DNA of 64,000 bases, from the NCBI RefSeq assembly GCF_001677885.1, contig NZ_LOCQ01000054.1, positions 183,067 to 247,066 on the forward strand, given 5' to 3'. The stretch is from Janthinobacterium psychrotolerans (lineage in GTDB: Bacteria > Pseudomonadota > Gammaproteobacteria > Burkholderiales > Burkholderiaceae_D). Each line of letters opens with the position of its first letter. Position 1 is the first letter of the stretch. A program made the translations under genes and the position numbers. Shown here one piece after another: positions 1-9,755 of this stretch. Under the pieces are notes generated by a model. That model saw nothing but the letters and a program-made list of their open reading frames with translations. It had not been told where the DNA came from and did no database searches.

Positions 1-1307
1 TGGATCGCCGTCAGGTTCGGCACGCCCCACGATTCGTTGAACGGCACCCACACCAGGATGCACGGATGGCTGTAGTCGCGCTCGATGGCGTCGGTCCATT
101 CGCTGACCATGCGCGTGATGGCCTTGGTTGAAAAACGGTAAGTGGACGGCATTTCTTCCCACACCAGCAGGCCCAGCCGGTCAGCCCAGTACAGGTAGCG
201 CGGGTCTTCGATCTTCTGGTGCTTGCGCACGCCGTTGAAGCCGAGCGCCTTGGCCAGCTCGACGTCGCGCCGCAAGGCGTCGTCCGATGGCGCCGTCAGC
301 AGGGTGTCGGGCCAATAGCCCTGGTCGAGCACCAGGCGCAGCGGATACGGGCGGCCGTTGAGCATGAAGCGGTCGCGGTTGATCGCCACCGAGCGCAGCG
401 CCGTGTACGACTTGATACTGTCGAGCACGGTGTCGCCATGGCGCAGGGTCACTTCGGCGTCAAGCAGGATGGGCCGCTCCGGGCTCCACAGCAATTCATT
501 GCGCGAGTCATCGATGCCGGGGTCGGACAAGGCGATCTTGCGATTGGCCTCGTGTTCGATCAGCTTGTAGTGATCGTCGGCCAGCAGGTTGCGGCCATGC
601 CAGATGCGCACCCCCACCGTCAGGTCGCTGCAGATATCGCCGGCGGCAAAGATCTCGCAGCCGATCTCGTAGCCTTCGAACACCGGTGTCCAGCGCAGCT
701 TGCGGATATAGGTCGACGCCACGCGCTCGATCCACACGCTTTGCCAGATGCCGGTGGTGCGCGGGTACCAGATCGAATGCGGCTCCAGCTGCCAGTCCTG
801 CTTGCCGCGTGGCTTGGCCAGGTCGTGCGGATCGTCCTCGACCAGCAAGGTCAGCACCTGCGGCGCGTCGTCGAGCAGTACGTCGCTGATATTGGCGACG
901 AACGGCGTATGGCCGCCTTCGTGCCGGGCCACCACATGGCCGTTCAGCCAGACCGTGGCCTGGTAGTCGACGGCGCCGAAATGCAGCAGCACGCACGGGC
1001 CGCCCGGCTGCAAAAGGAACTCGCGCTGGTACCAGCAGGCGCTGTGAAAGCCGCGGTCGCCGACGCCGCTGGCCTGCGACTCGGGCGGAAACGGCACGAT
1101 GATGTCGTGCGTCCAGGCGATCTCGTCACTGGGCAGGCGGTAGCGCCGCTCATTGTCGAAGGCGAAGCGCCAGGGACCGTTCAGCGACTGCCACTGCTTG
1201 CGCACCAGTTGCGGCCGCGGATACGCAAAATCCCAGGCGGCGGCGCCACTGGTGGCTGCGCCGCCTGGCGGCGTGGTGTCGGGGTCATGGCGAGGTTGAT
1301 TGAGCAT
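1..1307 (-). CDS. Glycoside hydrolase family 2 protein (beta-galactosidase/glucuronidase type), 3' end outside window
   Basis: The reading frame is open from 1307 to the window edge, giving the first ~435 residues. The N-terminal sugar-binding jelly-roll shows NGPWRFAFD near residue 43. A central immunoglobulin-like domain follows, then the start of the TIM barrel with [10 protein letters not shown] and VPFNESWG. Glu425 in FNESWG fits the family acid/base catalyst; the nucleophile Glu lies beyond the window. GH2 enzymes cleave beta-galactosides, -mannosides or -glucuronides, and the substrate cannot be told from this part. No signal peptide is seen, so it is probably cytoplasmic. The start is uncertain: no clear ribosome site precedes the ATG at 1307 or the one at 1288. 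It follows the M24-like gene on the same strand after 111 bp. Confidence 0.85.
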   Translation of the reverse strand, partial: MLNQPRHDPDTTPPGGAATSGAAAWDFAYPRPQLVRKQWQSLNGPWRFAFDNERRYRLPSDEIAWTHDIIVPFPPESQASGVGDRGFHSACWYQREFLLQPGGPCVLLHFGAVDYQATVWLNGHVVARHEGGHTPFVANISDVLLDDAPQVLTLLVEDDPHDLAKPRGKQDWQLEPHSIWYPRTTGIWQSVWIERVASTYIRKLRWTPVFEGYEIGCEIFAAGDICSDLTVGVRIWHGRNLLADDHYKLIEHEANRKIALSDPGIDDSRNELLWSPERPILLDAEVTLRHGDTVLDSIKSYTALRSVAINRDRFMLNGRPYPLRLVLDQGYWPDTLLTAPSDDALRRDVELAKALGFNGVRKHQKIEDPRYLYWADRLGLLVWEEMPSTYRFSTKAITRMVSEWTDAIERDYSHPCILVWVPFNESWGVPNLTAI

Positions 1308-1418
1308 GGCTGTTGGAGGCGGCGACGAGGATCTTGGTTCCCCGGCAACACTGCCCGCACGACCAGCCTTGAGCCATCTCAACCCATGCCAATTCGGCAG
1401 GAACTGGCACGGTTGCGT

Positions 1419-2525
1419 TTACTCCAACTCAAGGCTTAGCGGACGGCGCCGTCCACGCACCGAAATCGACGGCCAGGCCGGGTCGAAGGTCAGGTTGCGC
1501 AGGCGCTGTCCGCTCAGCATGAAGGTGTCTTCGACCATGCCGCCAGGCAAGCTGGGATGCAAGGCCAGCGCCATGCCGTCCTTGAGCAGCAATTCCGTGC
1601 TGCCGCCTGCCGCCACCTCGGGCGCCTGGTAGCCGGTAATGCCGCCCTGGCGATGCTGCAGCACCGCGTCCGGCTGGCCGGCGTAGGCATAGGCGCTGTC
1701 GAGCGCGTGATACACCATGCTCAGCGCATGGCCCACTTCGCAGGCATCGAGCGCTACCGCTTCGAGCGCGAGGATGGCGGCATCGGCCTCGTCCACGCCA
1801 GCCTGGGCCGGGCGGAAGCGGCGCCGCCGGCACAGCGAAGCGCACAGGCCGAAACGCCGCGCGCACAGCGCCAGCAGCACGCTGTCACCGAGCGGCGTGC
1901 ACGATGGCGGCGCGCGCCGGTAGTGCCGCTGGCGCTGCGCCCCGACGACCATTACATGCATGGCCTGCAGGCCGCGCGCCCATAAGGCGCGTGCGCAGGC
2001 GCCGGCCAGTTCCTGCTCGGTCCATTCGGGGCGGGCCGCGCGCAGCGCCTCGCTGGCGGCGCTGGCGGCCTGGCGGCCCACCGCGCGGTAGCGCAACTGT
2101 TCCGGTGGCAGCAAGGCCAGCCGCTCGTCGCGCAAGATTACGGGCAAGCTGCGTTCGAACACGCCGGGCCGGTCGCACAGCACCGGCAGGCCGCCGGCCG
2201 CGTGCTGCACGAAATGCTCGCGCAACTCGGCCAGCCTGGGCTGCATCCACGGCGTCACCTGCCAGGTCCAGGGACCGCGCACCTCGTCGTGGCGCAGGCG
2301 CCGCGCTTCGGCTTCGTCGGTCAGAATATAGGCGGCGTCGCGGGTGACCAGCACTTCGGCATGGCCGCACTCGGCGGACAGGCAACTGCCGCCCGAAGCG
2401 CCGGCCGTGGCCCAGGCAAACCAGTCCAGGCCACGCAATCGCAGCGCGCCGGCGCGCTCCTGTTCCAGCCAGCGGCGCATCAGCGCCAGTTTGTGGGCGA
2501 TTTCCTGTTCGACTGTCCAGTTCAT
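1419..2525 (-). CDS. M24 (Xaa-Pro peptidase/creatinase fold) protein with eroded metal site
   Basis: A 368-residue protein whose C-terminal half follows the pita-bread M24 peptidase layout (PLGDSVLLALCARRFGL, then QGGITGYQAPE, then GMALALHPSLPGGMVEDT). Active M24 enzymes bind two metals through Asp, Asp, His, Glu, Glu. Here the two aspartates are not seen in the expected strand and the TGHGIG-type His is replaced by ITGYQ; only the last Glu of GMVEDT is recognisable. It may therefore be a catalytically dead relative or a binding protein. The start at 2525 is preferred over 2537 because GGGAG lies five bases upstream of it. It is divergent from the oxidoreductase gene and co-oriented with the GH2 gene. 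Confidence 0.7.
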   Translation of the reverse strand: MNWTVEQEIAHKLALMRRWLEQERAGALRLRGLDWFAWATAGASGGSCLSAECGHAEVLVTRDAAYILTDEAEARRLRHDEVRGPWTWQVTPWMQPRLAELREHFVQHAAGGLPVLCDRPGVFERSLPVILRDERLALLPPEQLRYRAVGRQAASAASEALRAARPEWTEQELAGACARALWARGLQAMHVMVVGAQRQRHYRRAPPSCTPLGDSVLLALCARRFGLCASLCRRRRFRPAQAGVDEADAAILALEAVALDACEVGHALSMVYHALDSAYAYAGQPDAVLQHRQGGITGYQAPEVAAGGSTELLLKDGMALALHPSLPGGMVEDTFMLSGQRLRNLTFDPAWPSISVRGRRRPLSLELE

Positions 2526-2726
2526 GCGCGCTCCCATCCCAAAGTCGACACGGTGCTATAGAAAATCTTAAGACTGACCGCTCAAAAAAAAGTTCAGCGA
2601 CAAAAACAGGTTTACTCCAAGCAGCGCAAGTTTTAACGATTGTTCCTGATGGCTACAACCCTGCTGGTGTCAGGGGATAGACAAATTGTCCATTGTGTTT
2701 TCCAAAGCCGGCCCGATATCGTTTGC

Positions 2727-3725
2727 ATGATTCCATTTTCCATACTCGACCTGGCGCCGATTGCCGAGGGCAGCAGCGCCACTCATTCCTTCCAGAACAC
2801 CCTGGATCTCGCCCAGCATGGCGAGCGCTGGGGTTACAACCGCTACTGGCTGGCGGAACACCACGGCATGCCCGGCATCGCCAGCGCCGCCACGGCGGTC
2901 GTGATCGCCCATGTGGCGGCGGGGACGAAAACCATTCGCGTCGGCGCTGGCGGCGTGATGCTGCCGAATCACTCGCCGCTGGTGATCGCGGAGCAGTTCG
3001 GCACCCTCGAAGCGCTGCATCCGGGCCGCATCGACCTGGGCCTGGGCCGCGCGCCCGGCTCCGACCAGACCACGGCGCGCGCCTTGCGGCGCGACCTGCA
3101 GTCCGACGCCGAGCAGTTCCCGCAGGATGTGCTGGAACTGATCGACTATATGTCGGACGAACCGCGCCAGCGCGTGCTGGCCGTGCCCGGCAAGGGCGCC
3201 AAAGTGCCGGTCTGGATCCTCGGTTCCAGCCTGTTCGGCGCGCAGCTGGCGGCCCACCTGGGCTTGCCGTACGCCTTCGCCTCGCATTTCGCGCCACAAA
3301 TGATGATGCAGGCCGTCGCCTATTACCGCGAACATTTCAAGCCATCCAAGCAACTGGCCAAGCCGTATGTGATGCTCGGCTACAACGTGTTCGCCGCCGA
3401 TACCGACGCCGAAGCCCATCTGCGCGCCACCTCGATGCAGCAGGCTTTCGTGAACCTGCGCACCGGCCGTCCGTCGCGTCTGCAGCCGCCCGTGCCCGGC
3501 TACCTGGAACAGCTGGGGCCGCAGGAACGCGCCATGCTCGACTCGGTCTTGTCGTGCACCGCCATCGGCTCGCCTGAAACGGTGAAAGCAAGAATGGCCG
3601 CCTTCATTGCCGAGACCGGCGCCGACGAGCTGATGATCACCTCGCAGATCTTCGAGCACCAGCACCGGTTGCGCTCGTATGAAATCACGGCCCAGGTACA
3701 CGCGGAGCTGGCCGCCCAGTCGTAA
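2727..3725 (+). CDS. LLM class flavin-dependent oxidoreductase (luciferase-like, MsnO8 type)
   Basis: A 332-residue bacterial luciferase-like monooxygenase. It opens with [14 protein letters not shown], and contains [35 protein letters not shown] and [16 protein letters not shown], all hallmarks of the single-subunit LLM family that uses FMNH2 (or F420). A whole (beta/alpha)8 barrel is present, so the enzyme is probably intact and cytoplasmic; the substrate is unknown. An upstream extension to 2640 is open but lacks family similarity, so the ATG at 2727 was chosen. A strong intrinsic terminator follows at 3764-3797, which makes this a single-gene transcript. Confidence 0.88.
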   Translation: MIPFSILDLAPIAEGSSATHSFQNTLDLAQHGERWGYNRYWLAEHHGMPGIASAATAVVIAHVAAGTKTIRVGAGGVMLPNHSPLVIAEQFGTLEALHPGRIDLGLGRAPGSDQTTARALRRDLQSDAEQFPQDVLELIDYMSDEPRQRVLAVPGKGAKVPVWILGSSLFGAQLAAHLGLPYAFASHFAPQMMMQAVAYYREHFKPSKQLAKPYVMLGYNVFAADTDAEAHLRATSMQQAFVNLRTGRPSRLQPPVPGYLEQLGPQERAMLDSVLSCTAIGSPETVKARMAAFIAETGADELMITSQIFEHQHRLRSYEITAQVHAELAAQS

Positions 3726-3763
3726 CCTTCTCTCCTGGTATATCTCCCAACGTATACCCTTTT

Positions 3764-3797
3764 CCCGGCCGTCCGCATGGACCGCCGGGATTTTTTT
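3764..3797 (+). terminator. Intrinsic terminator after the LLM oxidoreductase gene
   Basis: CCCGGC at 3764 pairs with GCCGGG at 3784. An inner GTCC/GGAC stem around a GCAT loop strengthens the hairpin, and a run of seven T follows at 3791-3797. It also argues against translation of the MFS gene from the upstream ATG at 3777, which lies inside the hairpin. Confidence 0.85.
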
Positions 3798-3869
3798 GCT
3801 CCCGGCAGCAGGAAAAGTGCATCGCCAGTATCATGCATGGCCTTGAGCAAGATTCGAAAGCCGCAGCGC

Positions 3870-5084
3870 ATGTCCTCCTCCTCTTCCAGCATCAACGCCA
3901 GCGCCCTGCTGACGTCCACCCGCATCATGCTGTTCGCCCTGTCGGCCGGCGTGCTGGTGGCCAGCCTGTATTACGTCCAGCCCCTGACTTCGATGCTGGC
4001 CGCCTCGTTTGGCGTCGGTGTCACGCAAGCGGGCTACCTGGTCACCGCCACCCAGATCGGCTATGTGCTGGGCATCGTGTTCCTGGTGCCCTTGAGTGAT
4101 GTATTGAACCGGCGCAAGCTCTTGAGCTGGATGCTGGTCGCCAAGATCGCGGCCCTGCTGCTGGCCGCCACCAGCCAGAATATCGTCGTGTTTGCGATTG
4201 CCAGCGTGCTGATGGGCATTACCGCCAGCGCGCTGATGGTGGTCACCGCCATGGTGGCCTCGTACGCGCCGGACCATAGCCGGGGCCGCATGGTGGGCAC
4301 CGTGATGACGGGCTTGCTACTGGGGATCTTGCTGGCGCGCACGGTGTCCGGCACCGTGGCGCAGATCAGCGGCGGCTGGCGCACCGTGTATGTGCTGGCG
4401 GCCGTGGTAGTGGCCTTGCTGCTGGTGATGCTGCGCCGCATCCTGCCAAACGAAGCGCCGCGCGGCACCTTGCAGTACGGCAAGCTGATGGCCTCGCTGT
4501 TCGAGATCATCCGCCGGGAACCCTTGCTGCGCCAGCGTGCCTTGTTTTCAGGCCTGGGCCTGGGCACCTTCAGCGTGTTCTGGACCGGCCTGACTTTTTT
4601 ACTGAGCGGCGCCCCATATCATTATTCGGAAATGCAGATCGGCCTGTTCGGCCTGGCCGGCGCCACCGGCGCGCTGGCCGCCAATACGGCCGGCCGCATG
4701 GCCGACCGCGGCTATGCCCGGCAGGCGACCTGGCTGCTGGCAATCGCCTCGATCGCCGGCTGGGCCCTGATCGGCTTCGGCGCGCAATCGCTGACCCTGC
4801 TGTTAATCGGCATTGTGCTGCTGGACATGGGCGTGATGGGCCTGCAAGTGACGCACCAGTCCATCATCTACAAGCTGGCGCCGCAGGCGCGCGCCAGGGT
4901 CACCACCGTGTTTATCGCGGCCGGCTTTATCGGCGCCTCGGCAGGCTCGGCGCTGGCCAGCGCCAGCTTTGCGGCCGGCGGCTGGCTGGCGCTGTGCGCG
5001 GTAGGCAGCGCCATGCCGCTGCTGATGCTGCTGGTGTGGAGCAAGTACCGGTATCAACAACGGCGTTTGGCGCACGCCGCCTGA
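3870..5084 (+). CDS. MFS transporter
   Basis: A 404-residue polytopic inner-membrane protein with about 12 hydrophobic segments. An early helix carries the common MFS opening LASLYYVQPLTSML-like pattern (seen as VASLYYVQPL), and the helix 2-3 loop carries the MFS signature as VPLSDVLNRRKLLSW. A second-half repeat reads AGRMADRGYARQATW. The family (drug:H+ antiporter-1 / YnfM-AraJ type) exports drugs, sugars or metabolites; the substrate is unknown. The ATG at 3870, after a GCGC-rich stretch, starts at the conserved region. The upstream ATG at 3777 is within a terminator. The gene ends convergently with the M28 peptidase, one base between stops. Confidence 0.87.
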   Translation: MSSSSSSINASALLTSTRIMLFALSAGVLVASLYYVQPLTSMLAASFGVGVTQAGYLVTATQIGYVLGIVFLVPLSDVLNRRKLLSWMLVAKIAALLLAATSQNIVVFAIASVLMGITASALMVVTAMVASYAPDHSRGRMVGTVMTGLLLGILLARTVSGTVAQISGGWRTVYVLAAVVVALLLVMLRRILPNEAPRGTLQYGKLMASLFEIIRREPLLRQRALFSGLGLGTFSVFWTGLTFLLSGAPYHYSEMQIGLFGLAGATGALAANTAGRMADRGYARQATWLLAIASIAGWALIGFGAQSLTLLLIGIVLLDMGVMGLQVTHQSIIYKLAPQARARVTTVFIAAGFIGASAGSALASASFAAGGWLALCAVGSAMPLLMLLVWSKYRYQQRRLAHAA

Positions 5085-5085
5085 G

Positions 5086-6720
5086 TTATTTTGCAGCCTG
5101 CTCGCGCACCTTGCCAAACGCATCGCCGGCTTTCCATGCCGGCATTTTCGGTGCGTTGGCCACCGCCTGCCCCAGGTTCAGGGTGAACTGCGCCTGCTGC
5201 GTCATGCCGGACAAATCCCAGCTGGCGTCGTACTCGTCTGTCACCTGATGGTAGCGCGGGCCGTAGGCGGCGGCCCTGGCTTTCGACGCTTCGGGATCTT
5301 TCACATAGTCGCGTCCGCCATTGATGGAAAACGCCGGCACGCCAGCCTTGGCAAAGCTGAAGTGGTCGCTGCGGAAGTACCCACCGGCAAGGTCAGGCCG
5401 GGCCGCGGCGATCTGCAAGCCCATGGCTTTGGCCACGCTGGCGGCCATCGCGCCCAGTTCCGTGCGCTCGCTGCCCTGGGCGCCCATGTCGCGCGTGGCG
5501 CCGACGAAATTGAGGCTGTCGAGGTTCAGCGCGGCGGCCGTCTTGTTCAAGGGCCACAGCGGATCGGCTGCATAGGCGGCGCTGCCCAGCAGCCCCTGCT
5601 CTTCGGCCGCCACCCACAGGAAAATCTGCGTGCGCCTGGCCGGCTTTTTCACCGCTTCCTGCGCCATCGCCAGCAGGCCCGCCGTGCCCGAGGCATTGTC
5701 GACCGCGCCGTTGTAGATGGTGTCGCCGCTATCACCTTGCTTGCCCAGGTGATCCCAGTGGCCGCTGTAGATCACCGCTTCGTTCTTCAGTTCGGCGTCC
5801 GTGCCCGGCACCATGCCGGCGATATTGAATTGCTCGACCTTGCGCACGCTGGACTTCATCTGGCCCGTCAACCTGGCATTGAGGGCGACGGCCTGGAAAT
5901 CCTTGCTTTCGGCTTTGGCGCGCAGTGCGTCCAAGTCCTGGCCACCGGCTGCAAACAGGCGGCGCGCGGCGTCTTCCGCGATCCAGCCTTGCAGCGGCGT
6001 GCCGCTTGTCGCGCCGGCCAGCTGAAACCGTTCGCTGCCGCTCCAGCTGCTTTGCACCACGCTCCAGTCATACGACGCCGACGGTTTCGTGTGGATCAGC
6101 AGCACGCCGGCCGCGCCCTGGCGTCTGGCTTCCTCGAACTTGTAGGTCCAGCGGCCATAATAAGTCAGCGCCTTGCCGCCGAAGCGGTTCGGTGCGGCTT
6201 CGGTCGGCTGCGGGTCGTTGACCATCACGACGATGATCTTGCCTTTGACATCGATACCTTTGAAATCGTTCCAGCCCTCTTCCGGCGCCGTCACGCCGTA
6301 GCCGGCAAACACCAGCGGCGCATCGAACGTGTGCGCCGCCGCCGAATCGCCGGTAGCCCACACCCAGTCGGGGCCGAACGCCAGCGGCACGGCCTGGCCG
6401 CCGCCGCCCGTGGCCTTGAGCGAGCTGTCCTGCGGCCGCGACTTGACGCCGGCGATCCGCACGCTCTGGCGAAAACTGTTGCCGCGCAGCGGCTGCAAGC
6501 CGATCAGCCGTGCCTGGCTTTCCAGGTAAGCCACCGTCAGGTCGGCGCCGCGCTGGCCGGTGCCACGGCCTTCGAGCAAGTCATCGGACAGGAAGGCCAG
6601 GTGGGCGCGCAGGGGCGCTTCCTGTACCGTGGGCAGGTTGTTGGCGGCGTGCACGGGAAACGCCAGCGCCAGGCTGGCGGCGAAGCTGGTGGCGGCCAGC
6701 GATAAAAACAGTGTTTGCAT
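5086..6720 (-). CDS. Secreted M28-family metallopeptidase (aminopeptidase)
   Basis: A 544-residue precursor with a Sec signal peptide (residues 1-25, ending FPVHAA). It is followed by a PA-like insert around residues 130-280 and a C-terminal M28 zinc peptidase domain. Zinc and catalytic residues are visible: His321 and Asp323 in SGHWDHLG, VDNASGTAG with the bridging Asp, AEEQGLLGS with the catalytic Glu pair, and SDHFSFAKAGVPAF with the last His. M28 enzymes of this layout are extracytoplasmic aminopeptidases (YwaD/Lap-like). AAAGGA four bases upstream of the ATG at 6720 supports the start. No partner gene is adjacent. Confidence 0.92.
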   Translation of the reverse strand: MQTLFLSLAATSFAASLALAFPVHAANNLPTVQEAPLRAHLAFLSDDLLEGRGTGQRGADLTVAYLESQARLIGLQPLRGNSFRQSVRIAGVKSRPQDSSLKATGGGGQAVPLAFGPDWVWATGDSAAAHTFDAPLVFAGYGVTAPEEGWNDFKGIDVKGKIIVVMVNDPQPTEAAPNRFGGKALTYYGRWTYKFEEARRQGAAGVLLIHTKPSASYDWSVVQSSWSGSERFQLAGATSGTPLQGWIAEDAARRLFAAGGQDLDALRAKAESKDFQAVALNARLTGQMKSSVRKVEQFNIAGMVPGTDAELKNEAVIYSGHWDHLGKQGDSGDTIYNGAVDNASGTAGLLAMAQEAVKKPARRTQIFLWVAAEEQGLLGSAAYAADPLWPLNKTAAALNLDSLNFVGATRDMGAQGSERTELGAMAASVAKAMGLQIAAARPDLAGGYFRSDHFSFAKAGVPAFSINGGRDYVKDPEASKARAAAYGPRYHQVTDEYDASWDLSGMTQQAQFTLNLGQAVANAPKMPAWKAGDAFGKVREQAAK

Positions 6721-6800
6721 GAAATCCTTTAGATAAGAGGACGAAAAAAAACCGGGCGGCGGATAGCCGCGCCGGCGATTGCATTACTACCAGGTAAAGA

Positions 6801-7637
6801 CTACACCAGCAAAGCGGCCGCCAGCGATTCGATCTCCTCGGCCGATTCTTCGAGGATGGTATGCAGGGTGGAGCCGCCGATGCCGAAGTCGATCAGGGCC
6901 GCCGCGCGGCGCCGCTCGGCCACTTCGGGCGGATGCAGCGGCGAGGCGACGGGCGCCAGGTCGTTGGCCAGCACCAGGGTCGCGCCGAGGGTGCGCGGCG
7001 GGAACGGGGCGCCGCCATGCCACAGGCCTTCGACCGCCTGCAGTACCTGATCCGGCACTTCGAGCTGGCGCAGCACGCCGCGGCCGATCAGCTTTTCGCC
7101 GTATTCGAGCCAGTCTTCGGTATTGCTGTCGAGCAGGCCCGGATACTCCTCGGCGCGCGACAGCAGATAAAAGCCGCCCACTTCATGCACGATGGCGGCA
7201 AACATGGCCGTTTCCGCATCGACATGCGTGACCTTCTTGGCGATCACCTGGCTCAGCGCAGCCACATGGGCCGTGTGCTCCCACAATTTCGCCGCCTTGG
7301 CACGCAGTTGCGGATCGGTAATCTGGCTGCCCAGCTGGCGCACGATGACCGACGCCACGATCGATTTCAGGGTGGCAAACCCCAGCCGCGAGACGGCCGC
7401 GCGCACATTGGCGATTTCATTGCCGGAACGGTTGTAGGCGGACGAATTGGCCAGCGCCACCACGCGCGCCGACAGCAGCGGCTCGGCCATCACCATATGG
7501 GCGGCCGTTTCAATATGGGAATCGGGGTCGTCGAGCGCCTGCTGCAGTTTCAGCGTCGCGTTGACGTTGGCGGGAAAAGTCAGCTCGCCCTTGGCGGCCT
7601 GCTGCGCGATGATCTTGAATACGTCGAGTCTGTCCAT
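6801..7637 (-). CDS. HDOD domain protein
   Basis: A 278-residue all-helical protein. It opens with LDVFKIIAQQAAKGELTFPANVNATLKLQQALDDP-type spacing and continues through the HDOD core (LSARVVALANSSAYN; AVSRLGFATLKSIVAS; WEHTAHVAALSQVIAK; IVHEVGGFYLLSR). HDOD is a non-catalytic relative of HD phosphohydrolases found in signalling and stress control; no receiver or output domain is attached. GGAG seven bases before the ATG at 7637 marks the start. It lies 70 bp downstream of the nucleoside transporter operon on the same strand and could be read through from it, but a functional link is not evident. Confidence 0.85.
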   Translation of the reverse strand: MDRLDVFKIIAQQAAKGELTFPANVNATLKLQQALDDPDSHIETAAHMVMAEPLLSARVVALANSSAYNRSGNEIANVRAAVSRLGFATLKSIVASVIVRQLGSQITDPQLRAKAAKLWEHTAHVAALSQVIAKKVTHVDAETAMFAAIVHEVGGFYLLSRAEEYPGLLDSNTEDWLEYGEKLIGRGVLRQLEVPDQVLQAVEGLWHGGAPFPPRTLGATLVLANDLAPVASPLHPPEVAERRRAAALIDFGIGGSTLHTILEESAEEIESLAAALLV

Positions 7638-7707
7638 GTCTGTCTCCGGTACGGCCCTGCGGGCTGTGCTGCGTGGATCGTACCGGCAATACTACATCAA
7701 GTTTGTG

Positions 7708-8805
7708 TTACTTGCCGGAAACCTTTCCAGCCACGCCCTCGACAAAATAATCCATCTTCGACAAGGCCGCATCGTCCAGCACGCCCTTTTCCAGGCGGAC
7801 CTTGCCGCTGTTATCCCTGATCGGACCGGTGAAGGCGTTGAGCTTGCCATCGACCATGTCTTTTTCGCGCGCGGCAACGAATTGCTTCACCTCGGCCGGC
7901 ACGCTGCTGTTCATGCCTTCGAGCTTGACCATGCCGTCCTTGATGCCGCCCCAGGTGCTGCTGGTCTTCCAGGTACCGTCCAGCACCGCTTGCGCCTGCC
8001 TGGTGTAATACGCGCCCCAGTGGTGGGTCACGGCCGCCAGCTGCGCCTTCGGGCCGTATTTTTTCATGTCCGAATGGTAGGCGATCGCATACTTGCCCTT
8101 CTCTTCGGCGGCCTGCACCACGGCGGTCGAGTCCGTGTGATGGGTGATCACGTCGGCGCCCTGGCCGATCAGGGTGATGGCCGCGTCGCGCTCCTTGCCC
8201 GGATCGAACCAGCTGTTGACCCACACCACCTTGACTTCCGCTTTCGGGTCGACGCTGCGCATGCCGCGCGTAAAGGCGTTCACGCCCTGCAATACTTCCG
8301 GAATCGGGAAGGCCGCCACATAGCCGGCCACATGGGTCTTGCTCATCTTGGCCGCCAGCACGCCGGCCAGGTAGCGGCCTTCATAGAAACGCGCATTGGT
8401 ATTGGCCACGTTGACGGCCGTCTTGTAGCCGGTCAGGTGGATGAATTTGACGTTCGGAAACTGCTTGGCCACTTTCAGGGTCGGATTCATATAGCCGAAC
8501 GAGGTGGTGATCACCAGCTTGCTGCCGGTTTGCGCCAGGTCGCGGATGACTCGTTCCGCATCGGCGCTTTCGGGCACATTTTCCACATACTTGGTGGTGA
8601 TCTTGCCGCCCAGCGCCTTTTCCATTTCCTTGCGGGCGATATCGTGCTGGGTGGTCCAGCCGGCGTCGCCGATGGGGCTGATATACACGAAGCCGACATT
8701 GAGCGGCGCCGTTGCAGCGGCGGGCGCGGCCGCCATGGCGACGACGGGCATCAGGACAGCGCCGCACAGGGCGGCACGCAGCATTTTCTTGGACATGATG
8801 GACAT
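7708..8805 (-). CDS. BMP family ABC transporter substrate-binding protein (nucleoside type)
   Basis: A 365-residue periplasmic binding protein with a signal peptide (residues 1-25, ending VVAMAAAP). It is followed by the BMP/PnrA fold: NVGFVYISPIGDAGWTTQHD, LVITTSFGYMNPTLKVAKQFP, THVAGYVAAFPIPEV, GADVITHHTDSTAVVQ and AIAYHSDMKKYGP. BMP proteins bind purine or pyrimidine nucleosides, using an Asp in the DAGW region. The frame is open upstream to 9300 but that part is antisense to the permease. The ATG at 8805 has AAGGA six bases upstream. It is the last gene of the four-gene transporter operon running 12344 to 7708. Confidence 0.92.
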   Translation of the reverse strand: MSIMSKKMLRAALCGAVLMPVVAMAAAPAAATAPLNVGFVYISPIGDAGWTTQHDIARKEMEKALGGKITTKYVENVPESADAERVIRDLAQTGSKLVITTSFGYMNPTLKVAKQFPNVKFIHLTGYKTAVNVANTNARFYEGRYLAGVLAAKMSKTHVAGYVAAFPIPEVLQGVNAFTRGMRSVDPKAEVKVVWVNSWFDPGKERDAAITLIGQGADVITHHTDSTAVVQAAEEKGKYAIAYHSDMKKYGPKAQLAAVTHHWGAYYTRQAQAVLDGTWKTSSTWGGIKDGMVKLEGMNSSVPAEVKQFVAAREKDMVDGKLNAFTGPIRDNSGKVRLEKGVLDDAALSKMDYFVEGVAGKVSGK

Positions 8806-8825
8806 GAGTTCCTTGTGGTGAGTGA

Positions 8826-9755
8826 TTAATTTCCTGGATTGAAGTTTTTTCCCAGCGAGGCCGGCATATTCAACTTGATATAGTTGGCGTTGCTCGATAT
8901 CAGCACCAGCACCACGATCGCCGCCAGGTAGGGCAGCATCGACAGCAGCTGCGACGCCACCGGCACGCCGATGGCCTGGGCATGAAAGGTCAGGATCGTG
9001 ATGCCGCCAAACAGGTAGGCGCCGCCAACCACGCGCGCCGGACGCCAGGTGGCAAAGGTGGTCAGGGCCAGCGCGATCCAGCCGCGTCCGGCCACCATGC
9101 CTTCGACCCACAGCGGCGTGTACACCAGCGACAGGAAGGCGCCGGCCAGGCCGCAGCAGGCGCCGCCGAACAGCACGGCGGCCAGGCGGATGCGGCGCAC
9201 CGGGTAGCCGAGCGCATGGGCGGAAGCGGGCGACTCGCCCACCGCGCGCAGCACCAGGCCGGCGCGCGTACGGTACAAGAACCAGGCAATCGCCACGCAC
9301 AGCAGCAGCGCCAGATACACCATCGGATGCTGGCGGAACAGGGCCGGCCCGACAAACGGCAGATTTTCCAGATACGGGATGCCGAAGCGGCCGTTCTGCA
9401 GGCTGTGCGCCACGTAGTTCAGGCCGATATAGGTCGAGGCGCCGGCGCCGAACAGCGACAGGGCAAGACCGGTCGCATATTGATTGGTGCCGAGCCAGAC
9501 CGTCAGCCAGGCGAAAAAGCCCGACAGCGCCATGCTGGCCGCCGCGCCTGCGAGAAAGCCCAGCGTGACGCTGCCGGTATTGACGGCCACGGCAAAGCCG
9601 GTAATGGCGGACACCAGCATCATGCCTTCGGCGCCCAGGTTGACCACGCCCGCTTTTTCATTGACCAGCAAACCGAGCGCGGCCAGCATCAGCGGCGTGC
9701 CGGCATTGATGCTGGCGGCGATCAAGGGCGCCAGGGTGAGAGCCAGGTTGTCCAT
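8826..9755 (-). CDS. ABC transporter permease (nucleoside importer, second permease)
   Basis: A 309-residue inner-membrane permease of the BPD_transp_2 family with about eight hydrophobic helices (for example MLAALGLLVNEKAGVVNLGAEGMML near the N-terminus). The NLGAEGMM motif is characteristic of the NupQ/YufQ permease that pairs with a BMP binding protein. Its ATG overlaps the stop of the preceding permease by one base (TAATG), which implies translational coupling. It forms the membrane channel together with the 358-residue permease, energised by the duplicated ATPase. Confidence 0.92.
   Translation of the reverse strand: MDNLALTLAPLIAASINAGTPLMLAALGLLVNEKAGVVNLGAEGMMLVSAITGFAVAVNTGSVTLGFLAGAAASMALSGFFAWLTVWLGTNQYATGLALSLFGAGASTYIGLNYVAHSLQNGRFGIPYLENLPFVGPALFRQHPMVYLALLLCVAIAWFLYRTRAGLVLRAVGESPASAHALGYPVRRIRLAAVLFGGACCGLAGAFLSLVYTPLWVEGMVAGRGWIALALTTFATWRPARVVGGAYLFGGITILTFHAQAIGVPVASQLLSMLPYLAAIVVLVLISSNANYIKLNMPASLGKNFNPGN

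Noticed and set aside
219..1439. Long plus-strand frame opposite the GH2 gene
   Set aside because: It is antisense to a frame with clear GH2 motifs; the translation is Arg/Ala/His-rich and lacks domain patterns.
5248..6705. 485-codon plus-strand frame opposite the M28 peptidase
   Set aside because: Shadow of the GC-rich peptidase gene; no ribosome site or recognisable domain.
7708..9300. 530-residue version of the BMP protein
   Set aside because: The extra N-terminus is encoded over the permease gene and lacks a signal peptide; the ATG at 8805 has both a ribosome site and a signal peptide.
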